A stretch of DNA of 64,000 bases from Stratiformator vulcanicus (GTDB lineage: Bacteria; Planctomycetota; Planctomycetia; Planctomycetales; Planctomycetaceae), in NCBI RefSeq assembly GCF_007744515.1, contig NZ_CP036268.1, positions 2,953,712 through 3,017,711 of the forward strand, read 5' to 3'. The notes beneath the pieces are model-generated. The model saw only the letters and a program-made list of their open reading frames with translations. It had not been told where the DNA came from and did not search any database. Made by a program: the position numbers and the translations under genes. Positions 53,128 to 60,828 of this stretch are shown here, piece after piece. The number at the start of each line of letters is the position of its first letter. Position 1 is the stretch's first letter.

Positions 53128-54340
53128 CGAGGACTCCGTTCGTGATCGAAAACCGCGGTCGCCTGATCGACCTGCGGACGAGATCCAAGTTTTGCGGGAC
53201 CTTAGATCCGACCCGTCCGTGATTGACGCGATCGATGAATCTGATGGCGACTCACTAACTCTGCAAAAGTCGTTGCGAGAACGCTTTCCGGCCGAGCTAG
53301 TTCGCGCTGCGCTGGGGTTAGTCGACGCCCGCAGTCGGGCGGCGGCAAAATTTCCCGAAGCGAAACGCCTTTGGGCCGACCGGGTTCTTGTTGAACAGGC
53401 GACAGCACCGGAAATCGCAAAGCACAAAGCGCAGCGGTTTGAGGGAAGGGTCATCGACCTATGCTGCGGACTCGGCAGCGACACGTTGGCACTGGCTCGT
53501 CGCGGCAATGTGCTGGCCGTCGACGCATCGCTGCGATCGTGCTTATTTACAAAATGGAACACGGAGGACGCCGGTCTCGAATACCAAGTGCAAATTACGA
53601 CAGCACTGGCCGAGTCGATTAACGTCGGTGGCCGATTGATCCATCTCGACCCCGATCAACGGGCCGGCGGAAAACGATCGCGTCGGGTCGAACATCTCTC
53701 GCCCTCGTTGGCCGAGATCACACGCCTGATGGCCTCTGCTCGCGGCGGCGCGGTGAAGCTGAGCCCGGCCTCAAATTTCGGCGGCAAGTTTATTGATGCG
53801 GAACACGAACTGATCAGCCTGAACGGCGAGTGCAAAGAGGCGGTGATCTGGTTCGGCGAACTGGCCGAACCGGACCTCTGGCGGGCGACCATTTTGCCCG
53901 AGAATGCAACGCTCGAAGCAATGCCTTTGCAGCACTATGCGGAGCGATCTTCTTTGCAGCGATTTCTCTATGACCCTAACCCCGCAGTTGTCCGAGCGGG
54001 ATTGATCGACTGCTGGGGCGAGCGCGACTCGCTGTGCCGACTCGACGACGCCGACGAGTATCTCACGTCCGACCGAGCGATCGATTCGGCCTTCGGCCGC
54101 AGCTTTGAAGTGCTGGCCGAACTACCGAACAACGAGACGAAACTTCGACGCGAAGTCGCCAGGTTGAATTGGGGCGATGCCGAAATTAAGTGCCGTCACC
54201 TGTCAATCGACGCCCGAGCGATTCGCAGCCGATTGTCGCTAAAACCGGAAGGAGAACGCGGAACGGTGATCTTCGCCCGAATTGGCGGACGGGCGAGAAT
54301 CGTTCTCGCCCGTCGCCTGCCGAAATCATCAAGCCAGTGA
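53114..54340 (+). CDS. Class I SAM methyltransferase with THUMP-like C-terminus
   Basis: 408 residues. A helical N-terminus, then a Rossmann methyltransferase core with motif I VIDLCCGLGSDTLALARRG (about 113) and VLAVDASLRSCLFTKWNTE as motif II. The C-terminal third, including ATLEAMPLQHYAERSSLQRF, YDPNPAVVRAGLI and ALSIDARAIRSRL-like text, matches the 'THUMP-like' domain proteins of unknown RNA-modifying role. The start overlaps addA by 14 bases, so translation is probably coupled. The target is unknown. A perfect 12-bp hairpin lies inside the last codons (54288-54314). Confidence 0.8.
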   Translation: MDDGNEDSVRDRKPRSPDRPADEIQVLRDLRSDPSVIDAIDESDGDSLTLQKSLRERFPAELVRAALGLVDARSRAAAKFPEAKRLWADRVLVEQATAPEIAKHKAQRFEGRVIDLCCGLGSDTLALARRGNVLAVDASLRSCLFTKWNTEDAGLEYQVQITTALAESINVGGRLIHLDPDQRAGGKRSRRVEHLSPSLAEITRLMASARGGAVKLSPASNFGGKFIDAEHELISLNGECKEAVIWFGELAEPDLWRATILPENATLEAMPLQHYAERSSLQRFLYDPNPAVVRAGLIDCWGERDSLCRLDDADEYLTSDRAIDSAFGRSFEVLAELPNNETKLRREVARLNWGDAEIKCRHLSIDARAIRSRLSLKPEGERGTVIFARIGGRARIVLARRLPKSSSQ

Positions 54341-54349
54341 TCAGTTCGG

Positions 54350-54859
54350 TTAGATCGATTCGCGGAACTTGAATTCAGCGATCGGCTTGATCGGCTGCAC
54401 TCCGACCGGCCGCTGAGTGACCTGATACGGGATCGCGTAACATCGTGTGATACCGCTGTTGAGTTCGGCGATATACAGTACGCTTGTGGCCGGTCGCACG
54501 CCGCGCTGGGCGTTCAGATTGGCAACGCCGGCGGTGATCGTGTACTTCGTTTGCGCGGACGGGTCGACGTTGAAGTCTTGCGCGATGTTGCGGGAATAGT
54601 ACTGCGTGAAGGTGCCGGTCGAATTGTTGAGAGCCGCTCCGGTCAGTTGTCCGGTCAGATAGTCGAGCATGAATACACCTTCGGCACTGCCGAGCGCATC
54701 CATCTGACAGGTACACATCGCGAATGAATCGTTGCGATCATTCGTCACCGCTTGAGCCGGTTGGACGGGCCGCAATTGCGCAACGCCGAAACCAGCGGCA
54801 ATCCCGAGGATCGCAAAGAGCCATCGCGCATCCGTAACAGCATTTCGCAATTTCGTCAT
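54350..54859 (-). CDS. Small membrane-anchored protein, unknown
   Basis: 169 residues. One N-terminal hydrophobic segment (WLFAILGIAAGFGVAQL) leads into an extracytoplasmic domain with a Cys pair (FAMCTCQMDALGSAEGVFML) and beta-like text (TKYTITAGVANLN, TSVLYIAELNSGITRCYAIP). The Cys residues could form disulphides. AAGG nine bases before the ATG at 54859 decides the start over a GTG at 54877. I recognise no named domain. Convergent with the methyltransferase gene. Confidence 0.75.
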   Translation of the reverse strand: MTKLRNAVTDARWLFAILGIAAGFGVAQLRPVQPAQAVTNDRNDSFAMCTCQMDALGSAEGVFMLDYLTGQLTGAALNNSTGTFTQYYSRNIAQDFNVDPSAQTKYTITAGVANLNAQRGVRPATSVLYIAELNSGITRCYAIPYQVTQRPVGVQPIKPIAEFKFRESI

Positions 54860-55141
54860 TGTGCACCGCCTTGTCACTTTCGGATTTCATGAACGAAAAT
54901 TCCCGCCCGTCATATCCTATCGGATCGATCAGATCGGTAAAAGATCGTCATGGGATGGCGCTGAGGGCAGCCGGGCATCTGCGACGGTTTGTCAGCCGAC
55001 TCGGGAGCGGATAATCTGCGATTCTGCTAATGAGTTCATCAGATCGGCATAAATCAGTGAACTCATCTGCCGGGTGATCTCATCAAATTATCATTGCCCG
55101 CATTCCTGACTGGATGCCCACAGCGACGAGGAACACTGACG
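54860..55141. other. Divergent intergenic region with inverted repeat
   Basis: ATGAGTTCA (55030-55038) and TGAACTCAT (55058-55066) form a 9-bp inverted repeat with a 19-base gap, and AACTCATC/CTCATCA words recur around it. It could be an operator for the oxidoreductase gene 75 bases downstream. Confidence 0.35.
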
Positions 55142-56341
55142 ATGGAAACGACGAACGGTGCGCTCAACCGTAAGCTCAAGATGGCCCTGATCGGTGGAGG
55201 GCAGGGATCGTTCATCGGTCGGGTTCACGCCACCGCGGCTATCCTCGACAACCGAGCCGAGCTCGTTGCGGGGGCGCTGTCGTCGAATCCCGAAAAAGCA
55301 AAAGCCTCCGCACCGGCCTACGACATTAAACCCGATCGTGCGTACGGATCGGTCGAGGAGTTGGTCGAGAAAGAACGAGCCCTTCCCGAAGGAGAGCGGG
55401 TCGACTTCGTCAGTATCGCAACGCCCAATCACACGCACTACCCGATTGCCAAGACCTGCCTCGAGGCGGGATTCAATGTCATCTGCGATAAGCCGATGAC
55501 GTTCGATCTTGAGGAAGCCGAACAGCTCGCCAAGTTGGTTGAGCAAAGCGAGCCGGTCTTCGCACTGAGCCATAATTACACGGGCTACCCGCTCGTCCGA
55601 CAGGCACGCGAAATGATAGCGAGCGGCATGCTCGGAGAGATCCAAGCCGTCCGAGCAAATTACATCCAAGGTTGGCTGCGGACGCGATTGGAGGACGATG
55701 AAGTCAAGCAGGCGGCTTGGCGAACCGACCCGACCAAATCTGGTGCGGCCGGGGCGTTCGGAGATATCGCGACTCATGCTTACAATCTCGGCCGGTTCAT
55801 GACGGGTCTGCTGCCGAGCCAGATCGCCTGTAACCTCAAGACATTCGTCGATGGTCGCAAACTCGACGACTACGGCCACGCGGTTATCCGCTACCAGAAC
55901 GGGGCGCTCGGCACCGTCACGGCGAGTCAAATTTCGCACGGTCGGGAAAATGATCTCTCGATAGAAATCGACGGAACGAAGGGGGCCCTGCAATGGCGGC
56001 AGGAAAACCCGAACGAGATGATCGTGCGGAAAAATGGAGAACCCCACGCGATCTACACGCGCGATCCAAACGCCCCCTTCATGATGGAAACGGCTGCCGC
56101 CTCATGCCGCTTGCCGTCGGGACACCCCGAAGCATTCTTCGAAGCCTTCGCCAACGTCTATCGCGCTGCTTATGACGCGATGATCGCACGGGCGACGGGG
56201 GAGGCCTTCGAGAGAACCGACACCCTCTACCCGAATGTCTACGACGGCGTCGAAGGGATGAAGTTCATTTCACAGAGCGTCGCCAGCAACCGCGAGAACG
56301 GTTCGTGGGTCGATTTCGCGTACGAGAAGGCCCGCCGCTGA
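55142..56341 (+). CDS. Gfo/Idh/MocA-family oxidoreductase
   Basis: 399-residue NAD(P)-dependent dehydrogenase, probably of a sugar or inositol. The Rossmann fold starts [20 protein letters not shown]; the catalytic-region motif is [19 protein letters not shown], followed by [17 protein letters not shown] and [17 protein letters not shown] in the C-terminal domain. The ATG at 55142 is preferred to a longer start at 55094. No signal peptide, so cytoplasmic. Planctomycetes have many such paralogues; the substrate cannot be inferred. Confidence 0.9.
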   Translation: METTNGALNRKLKMALIGGGQGSFIGRVHATAAILDNRAELVAGALSSNPEKAKASAPAYDIKPDRAYGSVEELVEKERALPEGERVDFVSIATPNHTHYPIAKTCLEAGFNVICDKPMTFDLEEAEQLAKLVEQSEPVFALSHNYTGYPLVRQAREMIASGMLGEIQAVRANYIQGWLRTRLEDDEVKQAAWRTDPTKSGAAGAFGDIATHAYNLGRFMTGLLPSQIACNLKTFVDGRKLDDYGHAVIRYQNGALGTVTASQISHGRENDLSIEIDGTKGALQWRQENPNEMIVRKNGEPHAIYTRDPNAPFMMETAAASCRLPSGHPEAFFEAFANVYRAAYDAMIARATGEAFERTDTLYPNVYDGVEGMKFISQSVASNRENGSWVDFAYEKARR

Positions 56342-56534
56342 GGCTCAGCGCCGAGTTCCGATCAACGAGAATTAGGGGTCGAGAGAGCAACGTAAGGGAT
56401 CACACGGCACCGCTGACCGGTAGGAGGCGTATATCCCGACTCCGCCAACTAAATCGCAGCGTTTCCTGGCAATTCTGATCACCGGACGATCACCAACGTG
56501 TCGACGTTGAGGGAAGACAAATACGTTCCCTCAC

Positions 56535-57887
56535 GTGACTCTTCCCGTGGCATCACCCCGACTCCCAACGGTACCTCCACGCGCGCCGCAGCGACGCGAC
56601 GGTCGAGCGAACTCCGAAAGCGGCGGCGGTGATTCGCGAGATTGTAATGCGCGAATCATTGAGACGCTGCTACGACTCAACGAGACGGCGGGCCGATCCG
56701 ACGATGTCGGCTCCTCGATCACCGAGCAACTGCGACTGCTGCTCTCACTTACTGGGTTTGACGCCGCCGGTTTCTGGTTGCTCGATGTCGAAGAGCAATC
56801 GCTTCGCCTGCGCATCGCCGAACCACAGGGGTTGTTCGAAACCGTACCGCAACCTGTTCGCCGCGTGACCGAGGCAACTTACGACTCGTCGGCTTTGCTC
56901 AACGGCATTGTCTCGCTCAATGACGCGGCCGACCAATCGTGCGTTTCGTGGCTCACCCCGAACTCGGAGGCGGCACTTTGCATCCCGGTGACCGGGCGGC
57001 GCGGGCCCTTGGGAACGGTGTGGGCCTTCGGCTCATCCCGCCCACCCTGTTCCATTCCGGAAATGCGGACGATTCGTGCGATTGCCAACCAAATCGGCCT
57101 GACACTCGAACGAACGGCTGTCGATGTCGAGAGCGAATCGAATCGTGTCTCGCGGAAAGACCTCGAGTCTGCGGCAACCGTCGAGCCGGTTCAGAACGAA
57201 TTGCAGTCTTTTTCGCTTGCCGGTTTACGTGCGGCTTCGCGAACGAGCGCGGCACGATATCTCAGCGGCGATCTTTGCGAGGTGCTTTCGCTTTCCGATC
57301 GGCGAACGCTATTCATCATTGCCGACGCTTGCGGACATGGGGCCACCGCGGGGATGGTCCGAGCGGCTCTCAGAGGCGCCCTTTACGCTGCAATCGACAC
57401 GGCTGCGGACCGGATGATGTCGGCCTCGACAATAACCGACTTGTTGAACCGGGTTGTGCATGGCGTGACACAACCGCACCAGTTTATTACGGCAGTCGTC
57501 GGCATCTTTGACCCCGAGACCGGAAGACTCCAATACACAAACGCCGGCCATCCGCCGCCGCTGCTGTTTCGGTCCGGCAAGCTGATTCCATTTGAGTCCC
57601 ACGGACTGGTTCTCGGATTGACCGACTCGATGGCGTACGCATCGGACGAAATCGACATCCAGGCGGGGGATGTCATCGCGGCATTCACCGACGGAATTAC
57701 CGAAGCGGCAAGCGATGGCTCGCCCATGTTCGGCGTTGCCGGAATTTCGAAAGCGATTATTGACTGCGGTTCGTCAGAACCAGAGTCGATCGTCAAAGCG
57801 GTTTGGGACGCATCGATCCGTCATCAAGGCGGCGCGATCGACGATGATTGCACGATGCTCGCGATGCGCTTTAACGCGTCGGAGTGA
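56535..57887 (+). CDS. GAF-SpoIIE (PP2C-type) serine phosphatase
   Basis: 450 residues. Residues about 45-195 form a GAF-like sensor (LLSLTGFDAAGFWLLDVEEQ, AALCIPVTGRRGPLGTVWAF). About 240-445 is a SpoIIE/RsbU phosphatase: SGDLCEVLSLSDRRTLFIIA, DACGHGATAGMVRAAL, YTNAGHPPPLLFRSG and AFTDGITEAASDGSPMFG. Metal-binding Asp residues lie in GDLC, DACGHG and IDDDCTMLAM. It would dephosphorylate Ser/Thr on a partner such as an anti-sigma antagonist; none is adjacent. The start is GTG at 56535. The stop overlaps the thermonuclease gene tail to tail by 17 bases. Confidence 0.9.
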   Translation: MTLPVASPRLPTVPPRAPQRRDGRANSESGGGDSRDCNARIIETLLRLNETAGRSDDVGSSITEQLRLLLSLTGFDAAGFWLLDVEEQSLRLRIAEPQGLFETVPQPVRRVTEATYDSSALLNGIVSLNDAADQSCVSWLTPNSEAALCIPVTGRRGPLGTVWAFGSSRPPCSIPEMRTIRAIANQIGLTLERTAVDVESESNRVSRKDLESAATVEPVQNELQSFSLAGLRAASRTSAARYLSGDLCEVLSLSDRRTLFIIADACGHGATAGMVRAALRGALYAAIDTAADRMMSASTITDLLNRVVHGVTQPHQFITAVVGIFDPETGRLQYTNAGHPPPLLFRSGKLIPFESHGLVLGLTDSMAYASDEIDIQAGDVIAAFTDGITEAASDGSPMFGVAGISKAIIDCGSSEPESIVKAVWDASIRHQGGAIDDDCTMLAMRFNASE

Positions 57888-58452
57888 CTTCTGCGGGTGA
57901 CGCAGACCAGATTCCGAGCGAACGCGTTCGAGCCGACTCCTCCGCCGCTTTGAGCTGATTCGCATTGACCGGCGAAATCGGAAACCGCTTGTCGAACCGT
58001 GCGAGGCCCTCAACGACCATCGCTTCATTGAGTAGCGCGCCTTCGCAATAAACGTATGCGAGAACGCGGCTATAGCGATCGATCCGTTCGCGATCGAATT
58101 CAAGCCGGACCGGCAATCCTTCACACAATGCTCGCAAGCGTGCCGCAGCCGATTCCCCGAAAGGTTGCTCCGGCAGGTCGGGATGCACGCTCTCGGGAGC
58201 ATCGATTCCCATCAGCCGCACGCGTCGACCGTCCGTGAGGAGTAGGGTATCGCCGTCGATGACTCTCTCGACGACGCCGGTCGCTGCCCCGACGGTGGAC
58301 CGAGCGCGACGCTCATCGGACGACAAGCGCAGCACAGAACCTGCGATCAGTAGGAGCGCGATTGCGAGCAACGTCTGCCGTGCGTAACGCCGGGCAACGC
58401 CGCTGCGGAGAATCGACTTTCGGCGGCGGCGTCTCATCGCCGACTTTGGCAT
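57871..58452 (-). CDS. Thermonuclease-family (SNase-like) nuclease, membrane-anchored
   Basis: 193 residues. An Arg-rich start (MRRRRRKS) and one hydrophobic segment (TLLAIALLLIAGSVLRL) anchor or export a staphylococcal-nuclease OB fold. Motifs: VIDGDTLLLTDGRRVRLMGI (metal Asp), DAPES, LEFDRERIDRYSRVLAYVY (catalytic Arg and Asp) and NEAMVVEGLARF. It should cut nucleic acid outside the cytoplasm, perhaps for nutrient use, with calcium. Confidence 0.88.
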   Translation of the reverse strand: MPKSAMRRRRRKSILRSGVARRYARQTLLAIALLLIAGSVLRLSSDERRARSTVGAATGVVERVIDGDTLLLTDGRRVRLMGIDAPESVHPDLPEQPFGESAAARLRALCEGLPVRLEFDRERIDRYSRVLAYVYCEGALLNEAMVVEGLARFDKRFPISPVNANQLKAAEESARTRSLGIWSASPAEVTPTR

Positions 58453-58887
58453 AACGAGTCACAGAGGGTTCGCGAGGCCCAAAATACCAAACAGCTCAAC
58501 AGGATACCTCGTCGGCCAATTTGCGATCAGTCAATGAACCAGAATCGCGGTCGGCTCTGTCGAACAACGCGTTGAGCGTTTCCAATTGTTCTCGACACCG
58601 AGTGTCGACATCGATTCCCGGCGCGAGTTCGTGTGCCTGATCGAGTCGAAAGTAGACGCGGCGTACGCCACTTGAATCGCCGCCGCGTACACGCTGAGCG
58701 TCAGTATTTTCGTCCGCGTTTCGCATTCCACATCGTTGGCTTGGGTATCGCGGCTGATCGCACGAGTCGTGGCCTGTTCTTCAAATAAAGCGTAGGCCGC
58801 GACCGCGATTCACGCCGACGAATGTTGCGAAATCACAACATCTGTGAGGCCGATCGCCGCTCAAACCCGCGTATCCCGGATAACTGG
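58453..58887. other. Intergenic region thermonuclease-cyclase
   Basis: 435 bases holding only the doubtful small frame 58496-58726. No clear promoter or terminator. Confidence 0.4.
58496..58726 (-). CDS. Possible small protein, unknown
   Basis: 76 residues from an ATG. The middle, VRRVYFRLDQAHELAPGIDV and REQLETLNALFDRADRD, has ordinary protein composition, unlike the Arg/Ser/Pro-rich shadow frames around it. There is no good ribosome binding site and no recognised family. It could be a real small gene or chance. Confidence 0.3.
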   Translation of the reverse strand: MRNADENTDAQRVRGGDSSGVRRVYFRLDQAHELAPGIDVDTRCREQLETLNALFDRADRDSGSLTDRKLADEVSC

Positions 58888-60735
58888 TCATTTTTCAGGA
58901 GCACGAATCACGCCGTCCCAATCGGCGGGAGCCCGCCGACCGGCTGCCACAATTTGCTGGCTCAGGAAGTCTTGAGCAAGATCATCGGCCGGCAGTTGGT
59001 GCAGAAGGCGATAGGCATCCTCCCACTGCCCGGCGGTGAAGGCATCGACGGCGCTTTCGAAAACTTTCAGTTCCGCATCGGTCAGGTAGCCCGTGTTGCC
59101 GACTTCCGGCAACAGTTCGGTCAGTTCGACCGGTGTTTCCGTCCCGTAGGGAATCACCGTCGCCAAGCGGCGCAAGCGCATTTCGTCGGCCTCGGACGCG
59201 TCCCGCAAGACCTTTGCGGTCGCTTCGTCAATCAGCACGGGCACGCGGGTCAACTTGGTTAAGCCTTCGAGACGGCTCGCCAGATTCACCACCGGCCCGA
59301 AGACCGTGATCTTTGACTGCTCCTTCGTCCCGATCTTCCCCGCCACGGCCCGACCGTGAGCGATACCGATTCCGACTCGAAACGGCGCGCCGTCAGAGCC
59401 GCGAATTTCGCCCGACGCGAATGCCTTTCGGATCGCCATCGCTGCCCGACAGGCCTTGACCGGCGAGGTCGGATCACGAAACGGCCAGCCCCAAAAACCC
59501 AGGGCCGAATCTCCGAGGAAGTCGCTGGTCACGCCGCCGTTCGACACGATCGCGTCGGTCATGATCCCTAACGCATGGCTGACCTGCTGGAGCAATTCGG
59601 GTAAGCGGTCGGATTCACGCTCGGCCCGACGGCTGAATCCCCTCAAATCGCAGAACAGAACCGTGACATCGCACTCGGACGGCTCAAGAACGGCCGGATC
59701 AAAATCTTCGCCGACCGCCTCGAGCAAAGGCCCCGGAAGAAATTGCCTCAGCCCGACCGACTGCCGCTCCAGCCGACTGAGTCGGCGAATGGAGCGATGG
59801 ATATCGGCCACCAGTTCGGCAAAGCGGATGTCGGGACGAAGGTCGGATTGCCCCCGCAGCGGCTCGCCCCAGGGTGCCATTGTTCGGCCGACAACGTAGA
59901 GCACACTGCGACTTCGTTGGTCGTCGAGCAACGGCAGGCAGAACGCCCAATCGACCTCAGCCGAAATCGTGTAGTCCGCGCTCTGCCCATCTTGAGTTCG
60001 CCACACATGGGCGATCGGCTGCCACTTGTGAAAACAGGATTCGAGAAGCCGTTGGCTGGGGGCGAGACTCCGATCGGTATCACGACGATGCTGCTCTTCG
60101 ATAATTCGAAAGTCTTCTTGAGAACGCTTTGAATCGCTGCGGAGATTCGAGTGAGTCGGCTCCGGTCCGGTCTCTTCGGAGACGGTAGCCTCGATGACGG
60201 CCACGGCATCGGACCGGGGGATGCCGGCGATCAACAACTCGACCAAGCGGCGGTAAGATTCTCGATCCTCATTCGAGTCGAGAATGACCGCGGGCAAGCG
60301 AGACAGCACTTCAATCCGACGATCAGCGTCGACAAATTCGGTTGCGCGAATCTCTGCCTGTGAGAAAGTGACCTCTTCGACGTTTTCTTCCGGATGCGGC
60401 GCGGCAGGCGACTCATCGGTCATTCGGAAGGTCGTCATTCCGATGACGAACCGCTGCCCGACGCGAAGTTCCGCACTATCGCTCGACTCGCCATCAACGA
60501 AGATCCCGTTTCGAGCGAGGTCGTGCTTCTGGACACGGAGATGTGGCCCCGCCGGCAGTTTTCCCCCGTTGTTGTCAATAGCTTGAACAACAGCATGCGT
60601 CCGAGAAATTTCGGTATCCCACGGCACAATCAGGTCACATTGCTGACCCCGACCGAGCGTGAGGTTTTGCCCGAATTCAAGCGGCCAGCTCGCCCGTTGT
60701 TCAGAGTCGATCCCTTCGGCCTTAAGATAGAACAA
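58888..60735 (-). CDS. FHA domain-class III adenylate/guanylate cyclase
   Basis: 615 residues. An N-terminal FHA domain (LTLGRGQQCDLIVPWDTEIS, then RTHAVV; about 25-110) should bind phosphothreonine. The middle (about 140-360) has GAF-like character (FCLPLLDDQRSRSVLYVVGR). The C-terminal cyclase has metal Asp residues in VTVLFCDLRGFSRRAE and GDSALGFWGWPF, and the nucleotide text VGIGIAHGRAVAGKIG and VFGPVVNLASRLEGLTK. It should make cAMP or cGMP. The Ser/Thr kinase gene ends 93 bases upstream on the same strand, so the kinase may phosphorylate a protein this FHA recognises. Confidence 0.9.
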   Translation of the reverse strand: MFYLKAEGIDSEQRASWPLEFGQNLTLGRGQQCDLIVPWDTEISRTHAVVQAIDNNGGKLPAGPHLRVQKHDLARNGIFVDGESSDSAELRVGQRFVIGMTTFRMTDESPAAPHPEENVEEVTFSQAEIRATEFVDADRRIEVLSRLPAVILDSNEDRESYRRLVELLIAGIPRSDAVAVIEATVSEETGPEPTHSNLRSDSKRSQEDFRIIEEQHRRDTDRSLAPSQRLLESCFHKWQPIAHVWRTQDGQSADYTISAEVDWAFCLPLLDDQRSRSVLYVVGRTMAPWGEPLRGQSDLRPDIRFAELVADIHRSIRRLSRLERQSVGLRQFLPGPLLEAVGEDFDPAVLEPSECDVTVLFCDLRGFSRRAERESDRLPELLQQVSHALGIMTDAIVSNGGVTSDFLGDSALGFWGWPFRDPTSPVKACRAAMAIRKAFASGEIRGSDGAPFRVGIGIAHGRAVAGKIGTKEQSKITVFGPVVNLASRLEGLTKLTRVPVLIDEATAKVLRDASEADEMRLRRLATVIPYGTETPVELTELLPEVGNTGYLTDAELKVFESAVDAFTAGQWEDAYRLLHQLPADDLAQDFLSQQIVAAGRRAPADWDGVIRAPEK

Positions 60736-60828
60736 CGGAGCTGGGCCTTCGCGGGGAGCACGGAGTTTCGTCGGCTCTCCGCATCAGCGGCGGATCACCA
60801 CGGCCAGAGTATCCCGACACTGCCGACG

